13,524 nucleotides of DNA from the NCBI GenBank assembly GCA_030609765.1, contig JAUWTE010000032.1:1-13524 (forward strand). Reading direction: 5' to 3'. Made by a program: the position numbers and the translations under genes. The DNA comes from Acidobacteriota bacterium. Its GTDB lineage: Bacteria > Acidobacteriota > UBA890. Below the pieces are notes generated by a model. That model was given only the letters and a program-made list of their open reading frames with translations, did no database searches and was not told the DNA's origin. Positions 8,701 through 13,524 of this stretch are shown one piece after another; positions within the stretch are counted from its first letter, which is position 1; each line of letters begins with the position of its first letter.

Positions 8701-8747
8701 CTCGGAGCTTGCGCGGGCCTCGATGCCGTCGCGACGGTGCGGCCGAG
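8701..8747 (-). other. Possible stem-loop between the HTH-TPR and acetyltransferase genes
   Basis: The 67-nt spacer carries nested inverted repeats. Bases 8726-8737 form a perfect 12-bp palindrome, CCGTCGCGACGG. GGCC blocks at 8717-8720 and 8741-8744 flank it, and CTCGG (8701-8705) faces CCGAG (8743-8747). The middle and outer stems compete for two bases. The structure would end just before the ribosome site at 8699. No T-run follows, so it is not a normal intrinsic terminator. In GC-rich DNA such repeats can arise by chance. Confidence 0.3.
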
Positions 8748-8750
8748 TAG

Positions 8751-9620
8751 CTACTCCGTCTCCTCCTCCAGCGGGGGGGTGACGATATCCTGGAATTCCT
8801 TGTGGACACGCAGCGGAGTGAAGTCAGAGTCGTTCTTGGCAAAGACGCGGTTGGCCTCGTTGATTTCAACCGCTCGCTGAAGAGCGTCGATGGCAGCCTC
8901 GACTTCCCCTCCCTGGGCATGGACAGCGGCGAGCCCGTAGGCAAGACGATCGTCGTTCGGAGCTTTCTTCGCCGCCGCGCTGAATGCCGAGAGCGCTCCA
9001 TCCAGATCGCCTTCGTTCATCTGCATGACGCCATGAAGATAGAGATCTTCCGTTGTCTTGGGGGCGGGAGCCTTACGCTCGAGGTGCGCCTTGCAGGTTT
9101 CCAGGTACTGCTTGGCGCGAGCAACCATGCTCATATCGGTAGGCGGGGTCTTGAGAATTGCCTCGAATTCCTTCGCGGCCTTGGCGTATTGCCCCTGCAG
9201 GAGGCTCTTCATCCCAGCCTCCAACCGCTTCACGGCCTTGGCAAACCGTTCGTCGGAACGTGCGGTCTCGCGGCGCTCCTTCTCGTCGGCTGCCGCTTGG
9301 CGGCCGGCGTCGAGGCGCGCCTTCCGTTCCTCCTTGGTTTCAACAGCAGTCTCCGTTCGGCGAGGCATGGCCTGAATACTTTCCAGCGGCATCGGTACCG
9401 GCTCCTCTGCCGGTGTGGGCCTGGCAGGTGGCGCGGGCGTCGGGTCAATAGCCTGGACAGCCTCGGCGAGAAATTCTTGCTTTTTCAAGCCCATGCGTCG
9501 GATTTTCGATTCCATGGCCTTGGTGCTGACATCGAAGCGATCAGCTAGATCGCTGTACGTCATGGTCAGAAAGCTGTCGCGGATGAACTGTTCATCCTCT
9601 TCGGTCCAATTCTTGGCCAT
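8751..9620 (-). CDS. Myb/GcrA-like helix-turn-helix protein with TPR repeats
   Basis: Predicted cytoplasmic protein of 289 aa, function unknown. Residues ~5-47 (WTEEDEQFIRDSF... through SKIRRMGLKK) read like a SANT/Myb or GcrA-type DNA-binding helix-turn-helix: an opening WTEED, then a recognition-helix-like VSTKAMESKIRRMGL. A Pro-rich linker (~58-82) and a highly charged, probably helical stretch (~93-140) follow. The C-terminal half contains TPR-like helical pairs (LLQGQYAKAAKEFEAIL; LYLHGVMQMNEGDLDGALSAF; AVHAQGGEVEAAIDALQRAV). It closes with NRVFAKNDSDFTPLRVHKEF, which resembles the TPR end-of-group type terminus. The ATG at 9620 is chosen because it starts the conserved part and follows AGGGAA; the frame upstream to 9776 runs through the promoter. 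It is first in the glmU-like/glmS/pcrA/ktrBA array, 67 nt before the acetyltransferase. A regulator or scaffold role is inference. Confidence 0.85.
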   Translation of the reverse strand: MAKNWTEEDEQFIRDSFLTMTYSDLADRFDVSTKAMESKIRRMGLKKQEFLAEAVQAIDPTPAPPARPTPAEEPVPMPLESIQAMPRRTETAVETKEERKARLDAGRQAAADEKERRETARSDERFAKAVKRLEAGMKSLLQGQYAKAAKEFEAILKTPPTDMSMVARAKQYLETCKAHLERKAPAPKTTEDLYLHGVMQMNEGDLDGALSAFSAAAKKAPNDDRLAYGLAAVHAQGGEVEAAIDALQRAVEINEANRVFAKNDSDFTPLRVHKEFQDIVTPPLEEETE

Positions 9621-9665
9621 GGATTCCCTGGGGTAGTGGTGAATTACGATCTCTGCGAACGGCCC

Positions 9666-9695
9666 ATTATAGAAATGTTCAGGGTGAGCACTCAA
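9666..9695 (-). promoter_or_regulatory. Sigma-70-type promoter for the minus-strand array
   Basis: On the minus strand TTGAGT (9695-9690) is followed after 18 nt by a perfect TATAAT (9671-9666). Transcription would start near 9659, leaving a leader of about 40 nt with AGGGAA before the ATG at 9620. It is the best promoter-like sequence I found in the window and could drive the whole array down to ktrA. Confidence 0.6.
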
Positions 9696-9728
9696 GCTAC
9701 CAGCATGCCAGGCTCCCGCATAGGCCGG

Positions 9729-9743
9729 TGTCAACGGTTGACA
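9729..9743. promoter_or_regulatory. Perfect 15-bp inverted repeat, candidate operator
   Basis: TGTCAAC-G-GTTGACA: 7-bp arms around a single central base, perfectly symmetric, in the middle of the 252-bp divergent spacer. The right arm contains a consensus TTGACA -35 on the + strand, and the left arm contains the same hexamer on the minus strand. It lies about 34 bp upstream of the minus-strand TTGAGT/TATAAT promoter. This is a typical position for a repressor or activator site; the cognate protein is unknown. Confidence 0.45.
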
Positions 9744-9767
9744 GGCCACTCCAATCGGGGCTAGGTT
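9738..9767 (+). promoter_or_regulatory. Possible promoter for the hydrolase/PHP gene pair
   Basis: A consensus TTGACA at 9738-9743 is followed after 18 nt by TAGGTT (9762-9767), which keeps the T1, A2 and T6 bases of the -10 element. It would give a leader of about 100 nt before the GTG at 9873. The -10 match is poor, so this is tentative. Confidence 0.35.
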
Positions 9768-9872
9768 GCCGCGCATAGCCCCAAAAAGGAACTTCGACCG
9801 CGGACGTGTTCATGTCGGCGCTCCATCCGGCGTGCACGGAGACTAGTCGAAAGACTGGAAGGGACTCAACGC

Positions 9873-10502
9873 GTGTTGGATCGGCTCACCTGGCTCGGCC
9901 ACGATGCCTTCTTGTTCGAGGGCCCGCCAGTGGTCTACGTGGACCCCCTCTGCGTCCCCGCAGGCCCGAAGGCAGACCTGATTCTGGTCACCCACGGACA
10001 CTTCGACCACTGCTCTCCAACAGACATCGCCGAGATTGCGACCCCAGAGACAGTGCTCGTCTGCCCACAAGACTGCTGCGTGAGCTGTCGTCACCTGGTG
10101 GGCGATGTGATGATCGCGGAACCCGGAGCCCATATCTCCGTGCTGGGCCTCGAGATCGAGGCCATCCCCGCCTATACACGGCGACGGCGGCTGCATGCCC
10201 GCACCAACGGCTGGCTTGGCTATCTGATCACGAGAAAGCGCGAGCGCTGGTATCATGCGGGCGATACGGACTACATCACCGAGATGCAGAACGTAAAAGC
10301 CGATATCGCCTGCCTTCCGGTCTCCGGCGGCACCGTAATGAACCCGATCGAGGCGGCCGCTGCGGCTGACTGCATCGGTGCCGGTGTTTCTGTCCCGATG
10401 CATTATGGGACCTTCGCCGGTAACCTGGAGCATGCGGAGCGCTTCCGTGATCGAGCCAAAAGCCCCGTTCGCATCCTCGCGCCGTACGAGCCGGCCAAGT
10501 AG
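9873..10502 (+). CDS. Metallo-beta-lactamase-fold metal-dependent hydrolase (UlaG-like group)
   Basis: A 209-aa cytoplasmic MBL-fold hydrolase with no signal peptide. The metal motif HGHFDH (H41, H43, D45, H46) is intact. Further expected ligand regions are H108, HAGDTD (H128-D133) and VPMHYG (H177). The architecture (opening WLGHDAFLFEG, VYVDP, then AGDTD and MHYG) matches the short UlaG-like/COG2220 hydrolases, whose substrates range from sugar lactones to phosphodiesters; the substrate here cannot be named. An unusual cysteine cluster, CPQDCCVSC (C64, C68, C69, C72), sits between the first and second metal motifs. The start is GTG at 9873, preceded by GGAAGGGA about 10 nt upstream. The next gene overlaps its 3' end by 56 nt, suggesting coupled expression with the PHP protein. 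Confidence 0.88.
   Translation: MLDRLTWLGHDAFLFEGPPVVYVDPLCVPAGPKADLILVTHGHFDHCSPTDIAEIATPETVLVCPQDCCVSCRHLVGDVMIAEPGAHISVLGLEIEAIPAYTRRRRLHARTNGWLGYLITRKRERWYHAGDTDYITEMQNVKADIACLPVSGGTVMNPIEAAAAADCIGAGVSVPMHYGTFAGNLEHAERFRDRAKSPVRILAPYEPAK
10436..10439 (+). promoter_or_regulatory. Ribosome binding site for the PHP gene's GTG start
   Basis: GGAG lies 7 nt before the GTG at 10447, inside the 3' end of the hydrolase gene. No ATG or GTG occurs between this GTG and the transmembrane segment, so this start is needed for the protein to keep its membrane anchor. Confidence 0.45.
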
Positions 10503-12351
10503 AGATGCGCCCGCGCCTGCATCCGGGAGCAGCCGGATCGCTGTCGTCGCACTGATTCTCGTCGTTGGGCTATTCTTTGTTTCGGCCTTCTGTGCCCGAC
10601 GGGTTTCAGCCTACAGGCCGTTGCAGCGAATCGGCTCAACGGGCGCGCAGGTGGTGGGTGCGGAGGGAGGCGGGGAGCAGCCGACGTATGCCTGGCGCGG
10701 CGCGATCCATGTCCATTCCACCCATTCCGATGGCGCGGGTAGTGTCGAGGAAGTGATCGCAGCCGCACAGGAAGCCGGGCTCGACTTCCTGATTCTGAGC
10801 GATCACAACCCGCTTGGGAACAAAGCCCGGCCACAGGGCGGATGGTACGACGACCTTCTCCTGATCGTTGGCGAGGAAATCTCCACCTACGAGGGCCACG
10901 TTCTGGCAGTTAGCGTGCCACCGCATCGTTATCAGCTAGCGCCCGGCGCCCGGTCGGCCATCACCGACATCGAAGAGCTGGGCGGCTGGGGCTGGGTCGC
11001 ACATCCTCTCCATCCCGAGGAGCTGTGGACCGCGGGCTGGGCCGGGTTGGTGGGAATCGAGGTGATCAATCTGGCGGAGGCTTGGGCCCGGACCTCGGTT
11101 GGGCGCCGGCTGGCAATCGCCGCCGCCTATCCATTCAGCTCCGACTATGCGCTCCTACGAATGCTCTCCAGCGGGCTTCCCGCTCTCTCTCTGTGGGATT
11201 CCCACATCAACCTGTCGCCCAGAAACGAGGCTCGATGGCCTCGCCCCCTGGTCGGGATCGGCGCGGTCGATGCACATGGCCCCATCGCTTGGCCCTTTCC
11301 GCTGCCGACATACGCCGACGCGATGTCGGCCGTACAAACCATCGTTTGGCTCGACAACCCACCAGTAAGTGGTCCGTATGACGCGGAAGGCGCGGTGCTG
11401 GGCGCGCTGCGACAAGGACGAGCTGCCGCGGTGATCTCCGCGATCGGAGATGCCGGGGGATTTGTCTACGATGCCCACGCACCCGCGTCGGGTCTTGTGG
11501 CACGGAGCGGAGACATGGCGCCCTGGGAGGAAGGCCCCTGGACCCTGCGGGCCAGCGTGGACGTGGCAGGTGGTGTCAGCATCGTTTGTTTGCGCGACGG
11601 CATGCCCGTGCACTCGGTGACCGGCTCTGCGCTCGAATACACCGCCGACCGACCGGGCACCTACCGAATCGAAGTACATCGGCTCGACGGCCCGCATGTG
11701 GATCCTGGCGGGAATACCCCGTGGGTGATCAGCAATCCGATCTACCTCTGGCCACACGCGTCGCGTCGCGCCGCTGTCCTGCATCGAGTGCCGCCGCTGC
11801 CCGCGCCAAGAACGAGCGAGCGCCTGCATTCATGGCGCCGCTGGCGAGTGGAGAACAGCGACGACGTCAACAGTGAGCTGAACACTGAAAGAGAGCGACC
11901 GGAATGGAGCTTTGCGCTGCCGGCGGTGGGGTCTGACGAAACCTATGCCGCGCTTGTATGGCGTCCGAGAGCCCCGGAGAACTGGAGCCAGAGAGGCGGT
12001 TTGGTGCTGCAGCTAGAGGCGGCGGAGGCCATGCGACTGACAGTCGAAGTGCGAGCCGAGACAGCAGGTGGCGACACCGTGTCTTGGTACAACTCCGTGA
12101 AGCTGGACAACGAGCAACGCAAGCTCGCCCTACCATGGTTCCAGTGGCGCCAGCGATACGCCGATCCGCGTACCGCATCTCGCCTGAGAAGTGGCTACGG
12201 GTTGAGAGCGCTGTCAGAGCGCGGGCCTGCTCCAGAAGACCTGCGTCGGGTAACCGGTCTTTTTCTGATCGCCACTCCTGAAACTCTGGAGCCGGGCAGC
12301 GGCGAGAGAATCACTGTTCGCGAGGTGGGCCTCTACGGTGGTTCGGGCTAG
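10447..12351 (+). CDS. Membrane-anchored PHP-domain metal-dependent phosphoesterase-like protein
   Basis: A 634-aa protein with a single N-terminal hydrophobic segment (residues ~31-48, VVALILVVGLFFVSAF) after a basic stretch. The catalytic part is therefore probably outside the cytoplasmic membrane. A PHP domain follows with a full set of likely metal ligands: HVH (H88, H90), D95, SDHN (D119, H120), EE (E143-E144), GHV (H151), AHPLHPE (H186) and AVDAHG (D275, H277). PHP proteins hydrolyse phosphoester bonds in polymerase proofreading, histidinol phosphate or nucleotide contexts; the substrate here is unknown. Residues ~350-460 look like a beta-rich Ig-like region (WTLRASVDVAGG, YRIEVHRLDGP), and the last ~130 like another beta-sandwich, perhaps carbohydrate-binding. 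The GTG at 10447 is the likeliest start; the frame is open back to 10378, deeper in the upstream hydrolase gene. The stop shares CTAG with the convergent DUF1028 gene. Confidence 0.82.
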   Translation: MIEPKAPFASSRRTSRPSRDAPAPASGSSRIAVVALILVVGLFFVSAFCARRVSAYRPLQRIGSTGAQVVGAEGGGEQPTYAWRGAIHVHSTHSDGAGSVEEVIAAAQEAGLDFLILSDHNPLGNKARPQGGWYDDLLLIVGEEISTYEGHVLAVSVPPHRYQLAPGARSAITDIEELGGWGWVAHPLHPEELWTAGWAGLVGIEVINLAEAWARTSVGRRLAIAAAYPFSSDYALLRMLSSGLPALSLWDSHINLSPRNEARWPRPLVGIGAVDAHGPIAWPFPLPTYADAMSAVQTIVWLDNPPVSGPYDAEGAVLGALRQGRAAAVISAIGDAGGFVYDAHAPASGLVARSGDMAPWEEGPWTLRASVDVAGGVSIVCLRDGMPVHSVTGSALEYTADRPGTYRIEVHRLDGPHVDPGGNTPWVISNPIYLWPHASRRAAVLHRVPPLPAPRTSERLHSWRRWRVENSDDVNSELNTERERPEWSFALPAVGSDETYAALVWRPRAPENWSQRGGLVLQLEAAEAMRLTVEVRAETAGGDTVSWYNSVKLDNEQRKLALPWFQWRQRYADPRTASRLRSGYGLRALSERGPAPEDLRRVTGLFLIATPETLEPGSGERITVREVGLYGGSG

Positions 12352-13439
12352 CTCTGGAGCGCCTCCCAGATCTCCCGGAATGCCTCGATGCCGAGTAGCG
12401 GCTCGACGAGCCGATCGCCACCCGAGACTCCCTGCAGTGCCGCCGTTTTGATCCACGGGTCGATGCGCAACGCCTGGATACCTGCTGCCGCCGCCTCGTC
12501 CTCTTCTCCGAGCTGCAAATGGACGTTGGCCAGTCGTAGCCAGCTCCAACCATCGGCCGGATTCAACCGTACGACGTCTCGCAGCACGGCCAGCGCGGCG
12601 CGCAAAAGCTCTTGACGTTGCTCTCCCTGGGCCGCTGCGGCTGCCCTGATGTGCAACTGTGCGTCGGCGCCAATGATCTGAGAGTAGCGAATGTCGAGCA
12701 GCCGCTGGAGCTCGACAATGGGGGTGGGATGATCATCAACGCGCAGGTCGATATAGCGGTCGTTGTAGCCGCCGTAGCCTCCGCCCTCACGCACGACGAT
12801 GAGAGCAGCCGACTGGCGGCCACGCGCATCTCCACCCGCGGCCTGACCGGCAGCCAGAGCAGCAACCATTCGGGTGGCCAGCTCTCCACCCGTGGACTCG
12901 AATGCCTCCGCCATGGCGTCGACCACGGCGGCACCAGCAAGAATGTTCCCTTGCACCGCATACCCAGGTCCGGTGCGACCCCCTGCCCATGACAGACAGG
13001 AGTCTCCAGTGAAGGTGGCGGAGGTGCCCTGGGCGTCGACGATTCCAACCTGACGCACTTCGCGACCCTCGTCGCTCTCGGTCAGCGATGCGACCACGGC
13101 GGCGGCTGCCATTCCCTCACGTAACATCTCCAGGCCTCGCGGACCGTAGCTGGTATTGGCATAGGACTGCGTGGCGACAGCACCCACGCCAGCCGCGGCG
13201 AAGGGAACGACCGGACCGACGGCAAAGAACTTGGACTCGACCGCCACTCCAAGATCTCCGGTCTCAGGGTCGAAAGCGACGATGGAGAATGTGGATACCG
13301 GCAGCAGGTCGTGGGGCGCCGCTGTTGCGAGTGAGGGGGCGGGAGAGGATCGCCAGGGAGCAGCGTCAGGCACCAGCAACGCAGACAGCACGAGGACGGC
13401 GACAACCCCTGTCCCAATGCCCAGCCCTGGTTTCTTCAT
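12348..13439 (-). CDS. Exported DUF1028 (Ntn-hydrolase-like) protein with C-terminal TPR-like repeat
   Basis: A 363-aa protein with a clear Sec-type signal (MKKPGLGIG, then a hydrophobic run to about residue 23) and an Ala/Pro-rich spacer. The DUF1028 domain (COG3342) starts at STFSIVAFDPETGDLGVAVE (residues 49-68) and ends near residue 255. Family members commonly begin with MTFSIVA, so T50 or S52 sits where the N-terminal nucleophile of an Ntn hydrolase would be. Other conserved-looking segments are TQSYANTSYGPRGLEML, GDSCLSWAGG, VQGNIL and GRQSAALIVVREGGGYGG. A C-terminal helical repeat (AVLRDVVRLNPADGWSWLRL, with NVHLQLGEEDEAAAAGI) looks like TPR. No reaction is established for the family as far as I know. 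The ATG at 13439 has a GGAGG site 5 nt upstream. It is convergent with the PHP gene. Confidence 0.88.
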   Translation of the reverse strand: MKKPGLGIGTGVVAVLVLSALLVPDAAPWRSSPAPSLATAAPHDLLPVSTFSIVAFDPETGDLGVAVESKFFAVGPVVPFAAAGVGAVATQSYANTSYGPRGLEMLREGMAAAAVVASLTESDEGREVRQVGIVDAQGTSATFTGDSCLSWAGGRTGPGYAVQGNILAGAAVVDAMAEAFESTGGELATRMVAALAAGQAAGGDARGRQSAALIVVREGGGYGGYNDRYIDLRVDDHPTPIVELQRLLDIRYSQIIGADAQLHIRAAAAAQGEQRQELLRAALAVLRDVVRLNPADGWSWLRLANVHLQLGEEDEAAAAGIQALRIDPWIKTAALQGVSGGDRLVEPLLGIEAFREIWEALQS

Positions 13440-13524
13440 CTCGACCTCCGCGTTTTAACGGTAATGGAGCGGAGTTTACCATCGGCGATCTATCGAACCG
13501 AATCTCCCACGTTGCCACCGTCGT
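13440..13524. other. Upstream region of the DUF1028 gene (window edge)
   Basis: This stretch contains the ribosome site of the DUF1028 gene (GGAGGTCGAG on the minus strand). It also has a TAAACT that could serve as a -10 but has no convincing -35 at the right distance. No other gene is visible before the window ends. Confidence 0.4.

Noticed and set aside
8684..9001. Upstream extension of the acetyltransferase frame
   Set aside because: It overlaps the HTH-TPR gene, is rich in Arg and Ser, and has no pyrophosphorylase motif. The GTG at 8683 has a near-ideal ribosome site.
10579..10593. Lipoprotein signal (VSAFC) in the PHP protein
   Set aside because: The residue before the Cys is Phe and no canonical L-[AS]-[GA]-C lipobox is present. 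A simple transmembrane anchor is the better reading.
1..13524. CRISPR arrays, tRNA/rRNA genes, insertion sequences, phage or defence genes
   Set aside because: No regularly spaced direct repeats, RNA gene signatures, transposase motifs or defence domains were seen on either strand.

Overview
The window comes from a GC-rich bacterial chromosome (roughly 60-65% GC by eye). The gene types (a ktrB-ktrA potassium uptake pair, a glmU-like/glmS pair, pcrA with a Tudor-like tail, a TPR protein with an end-of-group-like tail, a secreted DUF1028 protein) fit a member of the former Deltaproteobacteria or a related phylum (Desulfobacterota, Myxococcota, Binatota). That placement is an impression, not a result. 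I see no phage, transposon, CRISPR, plasmid or defence-system genes and no RNA genes. It looks like ordinary chromosome with some unusual local arrangements.

Layout. (1) The 3' part of gyrA enters from the left on the + strand and stops at 1586. (2) A six-gene minus-strand array runs from 9620 down to 1650 and converges on gyrA: a Myb/GcrA-like HTH plus TPR protein, a stand-alone GlmU-type acetyltransferase, glmS, pcrA, ktrB and ktrA. Most junctions are very tight (67 nt, then 1 nt, a 4-nt GTGA overlap, about 100 nt or a 26-nt overlap depending on the ktrB start, then 10 nt), so most or all of it is probably one transcript. (3) A 252-bp divergent intergenic region (9621-9872) holds a good sigma-70-type promoter for the minus-strand array, a weaker one for the + strand, and a perfect 15-bp inverted repeat overlapping the + strand -35. 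(4) Two overlapping + strand genes follow: a metallo-beta-lactamase-fold hydrolase and a membrane-anchored PHP-domain protein. (5) A minus-strand gene for an exported DUF1028 (Ntn-hydrolase-like) protein converges on the PHP gene; their stop codons share one CTAG.

Functionally, the array joins hexosamine/cell-wall precursor synthesis (GlmS and the GlmU acetyltransferase step), DNA repair (PcrA) and potassium homeostasis (KtrAB), headed by a possible DNA-binding TPR protein. The most notable point is that the GlmU homologue contains only the left-handed beta-helix acetyltransferase half, starting almost exactly at the domain boundary. No UDP-GlcNAc pyrophosphorylase domain is visible in the window, so that step must be encoded elsewhere. 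I did not find a convincing wholly new multi-gene system.
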